A stretch of DNA of 64,000 bases from Microlunatus parietis (GCF_013407955.1 NZ_JACCBU010000001.1:3410001-3474000), one strand, 5' to 3'. Positions 43,769-52,500 are shown, counted from the first letter of the stretch. The notes: generated by a model from the sequence alone, not told the origin. Numbers and translations are program-made.

Positions 43769-44056
43769 ATGACTTCTGCGGACCCACGATCCGTGCTCGA
43801 CCGCGCCGCCATGGCGACCACGACCCCCGAACTCCAGGAATGGAGCACCGAACACGCCGCTGCCGCCGAGCAGCGGGTGCAGCTCTGGTTCGGCCCGCAC
43901 GTGCTGCGGACCTACCGGGCCGAGTCCGGCGCTGCCGAGGAATACGCCCGGGCCATCGGCCGGCGCTTCCCTGGCCTGCGAGTCACTCTCGATCGCGACG
44001 TGGCGGACGGCATGGAGCCGCTGCCCGGCGAACAGCTCTGGTCGCTGACCCCCTAA
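43769..44056 (+). CDS. Small acidic protein of unknown function
   Basis: 95 aa. No recognised domain. Begins MTSADPRSVLDRAAMATTTPELQEWSTEHAAAAEQRVQLWFGPHVLRTYRAESGAAEEYARAIG, helical, with one Trp-rich centre. AGAAGG precedes the ATG with an eight-base spacer. Divergent from the XRE gene across phased repeats, so it may be controlled by that regulator. Could be a regulator's partner; no function proposed. Confidence 0.6.
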   Translation: MTSADPRSVLDRAAMATTTPELQEWSTEHAAAAEQRVQLWFGPHVLRTYRAESGAAEEYARAIGRRFPGLRVTLDRDVADGMEPLPGEQLWSLTP

Positions 44057-44083
44057 ACCACGCTTCGGGCAGGGGCCCGCGAA

Positions 44084-44099
44084 CCTGACTTTGGTCAGG
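44084..44099 (+). terminator. Short hairpin CCTGAC-TTTG-GTCAGG
   Basis: Six-base arms after the small gene's stop (44056), before the acyltransferase gene. No T-run; weak terminator or operator. Confidence 0.3.
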
Positions 44100-44140
44100 C
44101 GGAATAACAGATCCGACAGCGCGGGAATACAGTTGACCTC

Positions 44141-44833
44141 GTGTCGAGCACGAGCAGCTACACCTCACCGATCCGGGCGGGAGCACGGTTCGTCACTCAA
44201 CGGCTGCTGATGAAGTCCCTGGTCTGGTCGATCACGGACGTCACCGTGCTCGGCCGGGAGCGGCTCAAGGGTGTCGGCTCGCCGGTGATCGTCGTGTCCA
44301 ACCACGCCAGTCACCTGGACACGCCGCTGATCCTCGGTGCGCTGCCGCGCAAGCTGTCCCGCTGGATGGCGGTCGGCGCGGCCGGCGACTACTTCTTCGA
44401 CGTGAAGTGGCGCCGCGGCGTGACCTCGCTGTTCTTCAACCTGTTCCCGATCAACCGGGCCGGCCAGAAGGGCAAGAACGAGCGACGCGGCATGGCCAGC
44501 ACGCTGCTCGACGAGGGCGTACCCCTGCTGCTGTATCCGGAGGCCACCCGCTCCCGTACCGGAGAAATGGCGCCGTTCACCGCCGGGCCGGCGGCCCTGT
44601 GCCGGAGTCGCGGTGTGCCGTGCCTGCCGGTCGGGCTGGTCGGTGCCTTCGACGCGATGCCGTACGGTGCGAACTGGCCGAAGCGTGGCCGGCCGCCGGT
44701 GTTCGTCAACTTCGGCGCACCGATGACGGCCGAGGACGACGAGACCGTGCCGGAGTTCGCGGCCCGGATGGCCAAGGAGGTCCGCGGCCTGATCGACGAG
44801 GCCGAAGAGCACCGGGCCGCGCGCGGCCGCTGA
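44141..44833 (+). CDS. 1-acyl-glycerol-phosphate/DHAP acyltransferase-like (PlsC family)
   Basis: 230 aa. HX4D acyltransferase motif in VVSNHASHLDTPLILGALP; YPEATRSRTGEM is the third block of the family (EGTRS-type). One hydrophobic N-terminal region anchors it to the membrane. GTG 44141 is the start. Acylates glycerol-3-phosphate or its derivatives. Directly upstream of the alkyl-DHAP-synthase-like gene, so an acyl-DHAP role is plausible by context. Confidence 0.85.
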   Translation: MSSTSSYTSPIRAGARFVTQRLLMKSLVWSITDVTVLGRERLKGVGSPVIVVSNHASHLDTPLILGALPRKLSRWMAVGAAGDYFFDVKWRRGVTSLFFNLFPINRAGQKGKNERRGMASTLLDEGVPLLLYPEATRSRTGEMAPFTAGPAALCRSRGVPCLPVGLVGAFDAMPYGANWPKRGRPPVFVNFGAPMTAEDDETVPEFAARMAKEVRGLIDEAEEHRAARGR

Positions 44834-44877
44834 TCATCACCGGCGCGCCGAGGGGCGGCCAAGGGAAGGGAAGTGGG

Positions 44878-46548
44878 ATGCCGAACGTCAAGCACATGAA
44901 GTGGTGGGGCTGGGGAGTCGAGGGGGTCGGCTTCCACCACGAGGACAAGCCGGGCATGGCGCCGTTCGTGATCAAGGCCATCGACCTCGATCTCAACGAG
45001 GCCCCCGAGCTGAGCGTCGACTTCGACGCGCTGGACATCCCGGAGCCCAAGATCGGTCCGGACCTGCTGGCGCTGCTGACCGACATCGTCGGCGCCGACA
45101 ACGCGATCTCGGAGCCGATGGACCGGATCGTGCACACGTACGGGAAGAGCATGCGGGACCTGGTCCGACTGCGGAACGGCGACATCCCGCGGGTGCCCGA
45201 CATCGTGCTCTACCCGGCCGACGAGGACGAGGTCCAGCAGATCGTCGACGCGGCCGTGGACGCGGACGCGGTGCTGATCCCGTTCGGCGGCGGCAGCAAC
45301 ATCGCCGGCTCCCTCGAGGCGCCGCCCGGCGAGACCCGGCCGGTGATCTCGCTCGACCTGGGCCGGCTCAACAAGGTGATCGACGTCGACGAGACCTCGG
45401 GCCTGGCCCGGATCCAGGCCGGTGCCCTCGGTCCTGATCTTGAAGAACAGCTCGGGCAGCGCGGCTGGACCCTCGGCCACTTCCCGGACAGCTTCACCCA
45501 CAGCACCCTCGGCGGCTGGGTGGCCACCCGCTCCTCCGGCATGCAGTCGGACAAGTACGGCGACATCGCACAGATCGCCCGCGGCCTGCGGGTCGTCCAG
45601 CCGGGCAAGCTGCTGGTGCTGCGGCCGCTGCCGGGCTACTCGACCGGCCCCAGCGTGCGCGAGATGATCTTGGGCAGCGAGGGCCGGCTCGGCGTGATCA
45701 CCGAGGTCACCGTGCAGGTGCACCGGCTGCCCGAGGAGCGCGTCGTGCTCGGCTATCTGTTCCCGAGCTGGGAATCCGGGCTGGACGCCATGCACGCGAT
45801 CTCGGTCAGCGACGCGACTCCGTCGATCACCCGCGTCTCCGACTCGCGCGAGACCGGATTCTCCTTCGCCACCAGGAAGAAGAAGCCGGGGTTCTCGCTG
45901 TCGTCGATGATCAGCAAGGGTCTGATGTCGGTGCTGGAGAAGCGCGGCTGGGATCTTGATCAAGTCTGCCTCTCCTTCATCGGGTACGAGGGCAGCAAGG
46001 AGCACGTGGCCCGGCAGAAGAAGCTGGTCAAGGACATCGTGAGCAAGCACGGCGCGATCGTCCTCGGCAAGGGACCCGGCGAGCTGTACGACCAGAAGAA
46101 GTTCGACACCCCGTACATCCGGGACTTCCTGCTCGACCGCGGTGCCGCCGGCGACGTGTCCGAGACCGCCGCGCCCTGGTCGCAACTGAAGACGCTCTAC
46201 TACGCCGTGGTCGCTGCCGCGAACTCCGCGTTCGACGAGATCGGCGTGAAGGGGTGGATCATGTGCCACCTCTCGCACTCCGAGCATTCCGGCGCCTGCC
46301 TCTACTTCACCTTCGCCTTCAAGTTCTCCCAGGACGATCCGCTCAAGGAGTACGACGTCGTCAAGCAGGCCATCCAGCAGGCCTTCGTGGACAACGGCGG
46401 CACCCTGTCCCACCACCACGCGGTCGGCGTCGAGCACGCGCCGTGGCTGGCCGAGGACCTGTCACCGGCCGGGGCCGAGCTGATGTCCGGGCTGTTCACG
46501 TCGTTCGATCCGAAGGGGAACTTCAACCCCGGCAAGATCACGGGGTAA
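44878..46548 (+). CDS. FAD-linked oxidase, alkyldihydroxyacetonephosphate-synthase-like
   Basis: 556 aa. N-terminal FAD-binding PCMH domain (VPDIVLYPADEDEVQQIVDAA, VLIPFGGGSNIAGSLEAP, FPDSFTHSTLGGWVATRSSGMQSDKYGDI) and a C-terminal FAD-linked oxidase domain ending ALWLS-like HHHAVGVEHAPWLAEDL. HHH motif and KYGDI match alkyl-DHAP synthases, the second step of ether-lipid synthesis. Starts MPNVKHMKWWGWG, with GGGAAGGG Shine-Dalgarno. 44 bases after the acyltransferase gene, which could supply acyl-DHAP. Alternative: other FAD oxidase. Confidence 0.85.
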   Translation: MPNVKHMKWWGWGVEGVGFHHEDKPGMAPFVIKAIDLDLNEAPELSVDFDALDIPEPKIGPDLLALLTDIVGADNAISEPMDRIVHTYGKSMRDLVRLRNGDIPRVPDIVLYPADEDEVQQIVDAAVDADAVLIPFGGGSNIAGSLEAPPGETRPVISLDLGRLNKVIDVDETSGLARIQAGALGPDLEEQLGQRGWTLGHFPDSFTHSTLGGWVATRSSGMQSDKYGDIAQIARGLRVVQPGKLLVLRPLPGYSTGPSVREMILGSEGRLGVITEVTVQVHRLPEERVVLGYLFPSWESGLDAMHAISVSDATPSITRVSDSRETGFSFATRKKKPGFSLSSMISKGLMSVLEKRGWDLDQVCLSFIGYEGSKEHVARQKKLVKDIVSKHGAIVLGKGPGELYDQKKFDTPYIRDFLLDRGAAGDVSETAAPWSQLKTLYYAVVAAANSAFDEIGVKGWIMCHLSHSEHSGACLYFTFAFKFSQDDPLKEYDVVKQAIQQAFVDNGGTLSHHHAVGVEHAPWLAEDLSPAGAELMSGLFTSFDPKGNFNPGKITG

Positions 46549-46576
46549 CGCCGAAGAAGCTGGGCCTCGGGCATTT

Positions 46577-46600
46577 CCCTTCGACAGGCTCAGGGAACGG
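46577..46600. repeat. Dispersed repeat TTCGACAGGCTCAGG, copy 3
   Basis: CCCTTCGACAGGCTCAGGG followed by AACGG. Its complement supplies the final residues (TVP) and the TGA stop codon of the NUDIX gene (46590-47054). Confidence 0.8.
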
Positions 46601-47054
46601 TCGGGTTCAGCCCGCGGGCTTCCGCGGCCAACTCGCCGCCGAAGTCACGGAGGATCGGGACCAGCTCGGCGGGGCGGAGCAGGTCGAGTTCTTGATCATC
46701 CAGGGCGATCCGGACCGTCTGGTAGCGGCCACGGGCCGGGTTCTCGAACTCCGGGCCGTGTCGGACGTCGTCGTCCAACGTGATCAACTTCGCCAGGGCG
46801 TAGCGCTGGATCGCCCGTCGTGGCGTGCTCACGTACGCGATGTAGGCGGTGGGCCCGATGATCACCTCGGCGCCGACCTCCTCGCGGCACTCGCGGACGG
46901 CCGCCTGGTCCCAGGTCTCGCCCGGCTCGACACCGCCGCCGGGCGTGGTCAGATACGGCGCCCGCCCCGGTCGGGTCCGCCTGATCAAGATCAACTCGTG
47001 CGCCGGTCCGAAGAGCAGGACCCGGCTGGAGCGGCGCAACGGCTTGCCTTCCAT
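46590..47054 (-). CDS. NUDIX hydrolase
   Basis: 154 aa. NUDIX box GGGVEPGETWDQAAVRECREEVGAEV (about 43-66) intact. Begins MEGKPLRRSSRVLLFGPAHELILIRR. ATG 47054 chosen: GAGGAAGG lies six bases upstream and ATG 47060 would abut it. C-terminus (GLNPTVP) and stop are provided by a dispersed repeat at 46577-46600, so the original end may have been different. Substrate not deducible. Adjacent to the LysR gene by two bases. Confidence 0.85.
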   Translation of the reverse strand: MEGKPLRRSSRVLLFGPAHELILIRRTRPGRAPYLTTPGGGVEPGETWDQAAVRECREEVGAEVIIGPTAYIAYVSTPRRAIQRYALAKLITLDDDVRHGPEFENPARGRYQTVRIALDDQELDLLRPAELVPILRDFGGELAAEARGLNPTVP

Positions 47055-47056
47055 GA

Positions 47057-47995
47057 TCATCCTTCCTCGGCGGGATCGGCGACGGCCTCGGCGACCGCGG
47101 TCAGTTCCTCCAGCACGACCCGGACGGCTTGCCGGGCGGCCCGGTCGGGCCGGGCCAGCGCGCCGAGGTAGCGGGCCGCCCGCTCGTCGCGCAACGGGAC
47201 CAGGGCGAACCGGCCGGCGCTGCGATCGCGGGTGGTGTAGCGCGGCAGCAGCGCGATCCCGTGGCCGCCGGCGACCAGTCGCTCCATCAGCGGCAGGTGG
47301 GTGGTGCGCAGCAGCACCCGCGGTGTCGCTCCGGTCTGCCCGGCGATCGCGGTCAGCACCCGGTCGATCGGGAAGCCCTCCGGTGGTGCGATCCAGTCCT
47401 CGTCGATCACGTCGGCCGGCGCGACGCTGCGGCGGCCGGCCATCCGGTGGTCCAGCGGTACGGCGACGTCCATCGGCTCGCGCAGCAACTGGACCACCCG
47501 AAGGCCACCTCGCGCCGTCCGTCGCTGGTCCGACCGGTGCGCGACGACGATGTCGTAATCCCTGGTCAGCGGCGCGAACTCGGTCTGCCCGACGTCCTCG
47601 TCGCCGAACTCGAGGGCGATCTGCGGGAACGCCCGGAGCCGGTCCAGCAGCCCGGGCAGCAGTAGCTCCGAGGCCGAGTGGAAGAACGCGATCCGGACCC
47701 GGCCGCTCGCCTCGGTCCGGTACGCCAGCCAAGCCGCCTCGGCCTCCGCCCAGGCGGTCAGCACCGAGACCGCGCCGTCGGCGAGGGCCCGGCCGGCGTC
47801 CGTGAGCCGTACTCCGCGGCCGGAGCGCTGCACCAGCTCGGCACCCACCTGCCGCTGGATCACCTTCAACTGTTGGGAAACCGCGGACGGGGTTCGGTCG
47901 GTCGCTCGCGCCACGGCACTGACCGAGCCCCGATCGGCCAGCTCGCGGAGCAACACCAGGTGCGCCCGGTCCAACCCGCGCCACGACCCGTTCAT
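47057..47995 (-). CDS. LysR family transcriptional regulator
   Basis: 312 aa. N-terminal HTH (about 7-65): LDRAHLVLLRELADRGSVSAVARATDRTPSAVSQQLKVIQRQVGAELVQRSGRGVRLTDAG. Substrate-binding domain (about 95-290): VRIAFFHSASELLLPGLLDRLRAFPQIALEFGDEDV..ERLVAGGHGIALLPRYT. Divergent from the EamA transporter gene, as usual for LysR and its targets; co-transcribed with the NUDIX gene. Confidence 0.92.
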   Translation of the reverse strand: MNGSWRGLDRAHLVLLRELADRGSVSAVARATDRTPSAVSQQLKVIQRQVGAELVQRSGRGVRLTDAGRALADGAVSVLTAWAEAEAAWLAYRTEASGRVRIAFFHSASELLLPGLLDRLRAFPQIALEFGDEDVGQTEFAPLTRDYDIVVAHRSDQRRTARGGLRVVQLLREPMDVAVPLDHRMAGRRSVAPADVIDEDWIAPPEGFPIDRVLTAIAGQTGATPRVLLRTTHLPLMERLVAGGHGIALLPRYTTRDRSAGRFALVPLRDERAARYLGALARPDRAARQAVRVVLEELTAVAEAVADPAEEG

Positions 47996-48067
47996 GAAGG
48001 CAACCTACAACTATTCGACAGAGAATTGTGATTGTCCTTCAAGATCATCGAGGCGCAGACTGGCCGG

Positions 48068-49087
48068 GTGTCCGTCCGTGATCGCCTGCTCGCCGTGTTC
48101 GTCGCCGTCTGCTGGGGCCTCAACTTCCCGGCCACCGCGATCGCGCTGCATCACTTCCCGCCGTTCCTGATGGGTGCTCTCCGGTTCACCCTGATCGCGA
48201 TCCCGACCCTGCTGCTGGTGCCGCGGCCGAAGGTGCCGCTGCGTTGGCTGATCGGCACCGGGCTCGGCCTCGGCGTGCTGCAGTTCGCGTTCCTCTACGT
48301 CGGCATGGCGGCCGGGATGCCGAGCGGACTCGCCTCGCTGGTGCTGCAGGCTTCGGCGCCGTTCACGGTGATCATCGCCGCTGTCGCGCTCCGGGAGCGG
48401 CTGTCCGGGCGGCAGGTCGCCGGGATCCTCGTCGCGGTCGGCGGGCTCGCGGTGATCGCCGTACACCGGGCGCAGTACGCCAGCCTGTTGCCGGTGATCT
48501 TGACCCTGTGTGCGGCGCTCGGCTGGGCGATCGGCAACATCTGCAGCCGGCAGGCGGGCGCACCCTCGCCGTTCCGGCTCACCCTGTGGATGTCGGTGGT
48601 GCCACCGATCCCGTTGTTGATCATGTCGTTGATCTTCGAAGGGCCGGCCCGGATCGGTCAGACCATGATCACCGTGATCACTCCGGAGGCGGTGCCGGCC
48701 GTGTTCGGGCTGCTCTACATCGTGCTGATTGCGACCTTGATCGGGTACGGCCTCTGGAACGGTCTGCTGGCCCGACACCCGTCCAGCGAGGTGGCCCCGT
48801 TCTCCATGCTGGTGCCGATCGTCGGCGTCGCCTCGTCCTGGGTCGCGTTCGGCGAGCGGGTCGAGCCGGTGGTGATCATCGCGGGTCTCGCGGTGATCGG
48901 CGGCGTGCTGTGGGCGTCGAGAAAGGGACGACTCAGGGGCGTCCCCGACCCCGTTCCGGCGGCCGTACCCCTAGGCTCGGGTCATGGCAGGCTTCTCTCG
49001 CGTGGCCTCCCGGCTGTACGCGCTGTTCACGAGGAATCCGTCGACGGCCCGGGTCGTGGTCGAACAGGCCCGGCTGCAACCGAATGA
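48068..49087 (+). CDS. EamA/DMT-superfamily transporter
   Basis: 339 aa, ten TM helices (about 8-295) in two EamA repeats: AVFVAVCWGLNFPATAIAL, FAFLYVGMAAGMPSGLASLVLQASAPFTVIIAAVALRERLS; second repeat with TLIGYGLWNGLLARHPSSEVAPFSMLVPIVGVASSWVAFGERVEP. GTG 48068 preferred: VSVRDRLLAVFVA is the usual EamA beginning; TTG 48032 is possible. The last 35 residues (after ASRKGRLRG) overlap the next gene by 104 bases and are not helical, so the natural end may have been lost. Likely exporter regulated by the LysR gene. Confidence 0.85.
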   Translation: MSVRDRLLAVFVAVCWGLNFPATAIALHHFPPFLMGALRFTLIAIPTLLLVPRPKVPLRWLIGTGLGLGVLQFAFLYVGMAAGMPSGLASLVLQASAPFTVIIAAVALRERLSGRQVAGILVAVGGLAVIAVHRAQYASLLPVILTLCAALGWAIGNICSRQAGAPSPFRLTLWMSVVPPIPLLIMSLIFEGPARIGQTMITVITPEAVPAVFGLLYIVLIATLIGYGLWNGLLARHPSSEVAPFSMLVPIVGVASSWVAFGERVEPVVIIAGLAVIGGVLWASRKGRLRGVPDPVPAAVPLGSGHGRLLSRGLPAVRAVHEESVDGPGRGRTGPAATE

Positions 49088-49547
49088 CCGCGTCCTCGAG
49101 GTGGGCTGCGGTGCCGGTGGCGCCGTCGACCTGGCCGCGCAGGCGCTCGGGCCCGATCGGGTCGCCGCGGTCGATCCGTCGCCGACCTTCGTCGAGATGG
49201 TGTCCCGGCGGGTGCCCGGCGCCGACATCCGGGTGGCCGGCGCCGAGGACGTACCGTTTGATGATCAACGATTCACCGTGATCTTCAGCGTCGCCTCGAT
49301 GCACCACTGGGACGACCGGGCCGCCGGATTGGCCACCCTCATCACCAAGCTCGCCCCCGGCGGCCGGATGCTGATCGCGGAACGGCTGCTCAAGCGGCCC
49401 GGCCACGGCATCACGCCCGCACAACTCGCCGAGGTCGAGGCGGAGCTGGCCGAGTTGGACCAGATCGGCATCCATACCGTGGAGCGGAAGGCGGGCTGGC
49501 GGCAGTTGGCGATCATCCGGTCCACCCGGCCGCTCGCGGCCGCTTGA
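48984..49547 (+). CDS. Class I SAM-dependent methyltransferase
   Basis: 187 aa. SAM motif I VLEVGCGAGGAVDLAAQAL, acidic motif AVDPS, and D/E-FxVIFSVASMHHW motif IV; typical class I Rossmann fold without substrate-specific insert. ATG 48984 is preceded by a TAGGCT hexamer, six bases away, so leaderless. Overlaps the transporter gene by 104 bases in another frame. Substrate unknown. Confidence 0.85.
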   Translation: MAGFSRVASRLYALFTRNPSTARVVVEQARLQPNDRVLEVGCGAGGAVDLAAQALGPDRVAAVDPSPTFVEMVSRRVPGADIRVAGAEDVPFDDQRFTVIFSVASMHHWDDRAAGLATLITKLAPGGRMLIAERLLKRPGHGITPAQLAEVEAELAELDQIGIHTVERKAGWRQLAIIRSTRPLAAA

Positions 49548-49563
49548 TCGAATCGGCTCCGGC

Positions 49564-50115
49564 GTGCGCAGTGATCAACTCGTGGTGCTGGTGAACGGGG
49601 TCCCGGCAGCAGGGAAGTCGACGCTGGCTCCGCCCCTGGCCGCGGCGCTCGGGCTGCCGTTGATCAGCAAGGACGTGATCAAGGAGGCCCACGCCGACGT
49701 CCTCGGCTCCGAGCCGCCGGACGATCGGCCGCAGCGGGACTGGAACCGGGCGCTCGGCGCCGCCGCTTCGGAGACGGTGTGGGCGCTGCTGGCCGCGGCG
49801 ACGCCGGGTGCTGTGCTGGAGAGCTCCTGGCGCGCCGACGTCCGGGAGCTGGTCGTCGCCGGCCTGGCCCGCGCCGGTGTGGATCGTGTGGTGGAGGTCT
49901 GGTGCGACGTTCCGGCGGAGGTGGCCCGGTGCCGCAACAAGGAACGTTGGCCGTCCCGGCACCCGATCCACGGCGCCCCGATGACCGAGCCGGAGCGCAC
50001 CGGGGTCGAGCGGCACGCCGAACCGCTGGGGCTCGGGCCGGTGATCCGGGTCGACACCACCCGTCCGGTCGACGTGGCCGAGCTGGCCCGCCGAGTCAGG
50101 ACTGCCCGGTCGTAG
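49564..50115 (+). CDS. P-loop kinase-like ATPase
   Basis: 183 aa. Walker A VNGVPAAGKSTLAPPL (residues about 11-21), IxKDxIKE motif of small kinases, second motif WCDVPAEVARCRNKER. Typical of zeta-toxin/chloramphenicol-phosphotransferase-like kinases. GTG 49564. Probably co-transcribed with the methyltransferase gene. Substrate unknown. Confidence 0.75.
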   Translation: MRSDQLVVLVNGVPAAGKSTLAPPLAAALGLPLISKDVIKEAHADVLGSEPPDDRPQRDWNRALGAAASETVWALLAAATPGAVLESSWRADVRELVVAGLARAGVDRVVEVWCDVPAEVARCRNKERWPSRHPIHGAPMTEPERTGVERHAEPLGLGPVIRVDTTRPVDVAELARRVRTARS

Positions 50116-50393
50116 GTCCGGTCCGCTGTCCAGCCCGACGCGGGCCCTGCCTCTCCTCGAGCCGCCCGACCGGAGTGAATTTCAGCCGGTCAGACGCGGC
50201 GAAAATCCACAGCGGTCGGCAAGGGCAACCGAAGTACCCAGGAAATGCCCTTGGATCCACTCGCTGAGGTCGAGTGCGCTGCACGGAGCCTGAACCTCTG
50301 CCCAGGCCTGCGCGGCTCCGCGACCGGGGCAGGCCAGTTCCGGGCGCCGAGCCGACCGCACCATTCCGCAACAGGTTCTCGTTGCGGCGGAAA
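50116..50393. other. Intergenic region, no gene seen
   Basis: 278 bases between convergent genes. No convincing gene, hairpin or tandem repeat beyond GC-rich sequence. Confidence 0.4.
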
Positions 50394-51221
50394 CTAGCCC
50401 AATGCTGTCGTTGCGGCGGTCACGCGGTCCAGCCACTCGCCGAACAGCGCCCGCGCCAGCACCGGCTGCTCGGCGTCGAGACCGTGCCCGGCCTGGTCGA
50501 GCACCGCGAACGTCGCCCGGGGATAGCGCTCCAGTAGGGTCCAGGCGTCCCGGTAGCCGGTGATGTGGTCCTGCCGGCCCACCATGATCAGGCACGGCCG
50601 GATGAAGTCGGCGACGTCGACCGGGAAGCTGCCCTGGTACGCCGTCGCGATCCGAGCCGTGACGTCCGGGTCGGCCAGGTCGAGTCCCGGCTGGACGTAC
50701 GTCCGCAGCGCGCGCCAGGTCTCCTCGGCCTGGACGACAAGCAGGTCCTCGGCGTCCAGCTCGGCACCGAGCCGCGCCGCGAACTCCGGGTCGCGGATCA
50801 GTACCTGGCGCGGCGGCAGGTCGCGCTCCTCGTGCCGCGGCAGGATGACCGGAACGATGATCGCCAGGCCGTCCAGCCGATCGGCGTGTACGGCGGCCAG
50901 GCCGCGGGCCAGATAGCCGCCGTAGGACTGGCCGACGAGGGCGTACCGGCCCGGGGCCAAGGCTTCGACCGCGGCCCGGAGCACCTGGAACACGTCATCG
51001 CTGCTCGCCACCTCGGGCGCCGCGGTCCGGCCGTGGCCGGGCAGGTCGAGGTAGATCCGGCGCCACTGCGGGTGGTCGGCGAAGACGGGCTCGAACGGAC
51101 CGGACAGCACCCGGTGATCCACCGTGAACCCGTGCACCAGCACCAGCGTCGGCGCGGCCGGATCGTCCGGCCCGGTGATCACGTGGTGTACCCGGATCCC
51201 CTCCACCTCGACGTACGGCAT
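50394..51221 (-). CDS. Alpha/beta hydrolase
   Basis: 275 aa. Oxyanion strand VLVHGFTVDHRV, nucleophile elbow GQSYGG (about residue 97), Asp in MVGRQDHITGY and His in AGHGLDAEQ. Full alpha/beta fold with a cap. Esterase or hydrolase of unknown substrate. GGGGAG Shine-Dalgarno before ATG 51221. Convergent with the kinase gene and downstream of the GTPase operon. Confidence 0.88.
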   Translation of the reverse strand: MPYVEVEGIRVHHVITGPDDPAAPTLVLVHGFTVDHRVLSGPFEPVFADHPQWRRIYLDLPGHGRTAAPEVASSDDVFQVLRAAVEALAPGRYALVGQSYGGYLARGLAAVHADRLDGLAIIVPVILPRHEERDLPPRQVLIRDPEFAARLGAELDAEDLLVVQAEETWRALRTYVQPGLDLADPDVTARIATAYQGSFPVDVADFIRPCLIMVGRQDHITGYRDAWTLLERYPRATFAVLDQAGHGLDAEQPVLARALFGEWLDRVTAATTALG

Positions 51222-51317
51222 GCGCGGCTCCCCTCGTACTCCGGTCGGTCCTCGGCCACCATCCTCGCCTGTCGGCGGCCTGCCGCGGGAAGGTCCCGGG
51301 TCGGGGGCCGCGAGCGG

Positions 51318-51347
51318 GCCGAGCCCAGTCTGGTCGGCGGGTTTTTT
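51318..51347 (+). terminator. Hairpin followed by six T, plus orientation
   Basis: GCCGA (51318-51322) pairs with TCGGC (51334-51338), then GGG and TTTTTT. In plus orientation this is intrinsic-terminator-like. On the minus strand the T-run is the AAAAAA after the GTPase stop codon. No plus-strand gene is just upstream, so its role is uncertain. Confidence 0.3.
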
Positions 51348-52500
51348 AGAGGGCTAGGGTCCAGCGGATGGGGTCGAGGCAGCGGAAGGAGGCGATGCCT
51401 CGGTGGTGGATGCGTTCGCCTTCCGCGGCTTCGCCGAGGGCCGAGACGGCGAACAGGCGGTGGGCGAAGGGGCGGCCGTGGTGGGGGGCGGTCATGGTGT
51501 TGAGGAAGCGTTCGGCGCCGAGGCGGATCAGCAGGCTGCGGACCTCGGCGTCGAGCAGGGCGCCGTCGTCCTCGTCGTAGCGGAGGGCGGCCAGGCCGGG
51601 GTCGCGCTGGAAGGCGGCGCCGGGGTTGGACATGATCCGGCTCCACTCGGTGCCCTGGACCAGGCGCAGGGCCTGCATGGTGTCGAACTTCGACAAGATC
51701 ATCGCGATCGGCGGGGTGGCCGAGCCGAGCAGCAGGATCAGGTTCTCGAGTACGGTCTCGGGGCTGCCCGCCTCGTGCAGCTGCGGCGGCAGCAGGTCCT
51801 TCAGCATCTCCCGGACCTGGTTGACCGCGGTCGGGTCGAACATGAAGAAGACCGAGTCGGCCTGGGCGAAGTAGCTCAGGTGCTCGACGCCGACTGTGCT
51901 CGCCTCCAGGTCCTCGCCGGCCACGTCGCGGATCACCAGGTAGCGGCGCTGGCCGTCGATCACGCCGAGGCTCAAGATCAACGGCTCCCGCTGGTACGCG
52001 TCCGCGACACCGGCCGCGGCCGTCGGGGGCATGATGCCGCGGGCCTCGAACAGGGGCCGCTGGTACACGTCGTTGTAGATCCGCCGCGAGGTGTCGGTGG
52101 CGAACTTCAGCGACGAGCCCATCCGGGACAGCAGGTAGTCGAGCTGTTTGATCATGACGCCGATGTAGACGCTCTTGCCGGTCGCGCGGGCACCGGCCAG
52201 CGCGATGCAGGTCGCTGTGCCGAGCCGCCACTCCGGCGGCAGGCCGTAGTGGCAGTGCGGGCAGACCTCGACGCCGGGCTGCTGGCAGGACGGGCACAGC
52301 TGGGCGTCGTCGGGCAGCCGCCAGTGCTTCACCTCGGGGTTGCGCCGGACGCTGTGCATCGGCCCGCTCCGGACCGCGATGCCGGTGTGCGCGGAGCCGA
52401 CCGGATCCTCGTACTCCTGGCAGCGGCCGGACCGGCAGGCGAACACCCACTCGCCGTCCGGCAGTCGCCGGAAGCAGCGCGGGCACTTCGTCATGATCAT
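51346..52500 (-). CDS. Zinc-ribbon plus P-loop GTPase-like protein
   Basis: 384 aa. N-terminal region has two treble-clef/zinc-ribbon cysteine pairs (CPRCFRRLP, CRSGRC, CPSC, CPHCHYG; about residues 5-92), then a TRAFAC-type GTPase domain with Walker A ALAGARATGKSVYIGVM (about 100), VIRDVAGED (Walker B/switch II), SKFD for guanine specificity (NKxD-like). It resembles the double-GTPase (DO-GTPase) families described in predicted conflict systems, from memory. Last gene of the six-gene operon; ATG 52500 overlaps the vWA stop. Confidence 0.72.
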   Translation of the reverse strand: MIMTKCPRCFRRLPDGEWVFACRSGRCQEYEDPVGSAHTGIAVRSGPMHSVRRNPEVKHWRLPDDAQLCPSCQQPGVEVCPHCHYGLPPEWRLGTATCIALAGARATGKSVYIGVMIKQLDYLLSRMGSSLKFATDTSRRIYNDVYQRPLFEARGIMPPTAAAGVADAYQREPLILSLGVIDGQRRYLVIRDVAGEDLEASTVGVEHLSYFAQADSVFFMFDPTAVNQVREMLKDLLPPQLHEAGSPETVLENLILLLGSATPPIAMILSKFDTMQALRLVQGTEWSRIMSNPGAAFQRDPGLAALRYDEDDGALLDAEVRSLLIRLGAERFLNTMTAPHHGRPFAHRLFAVSALGEAAEGERIHHRGIASFRCLDPIRWTLAL

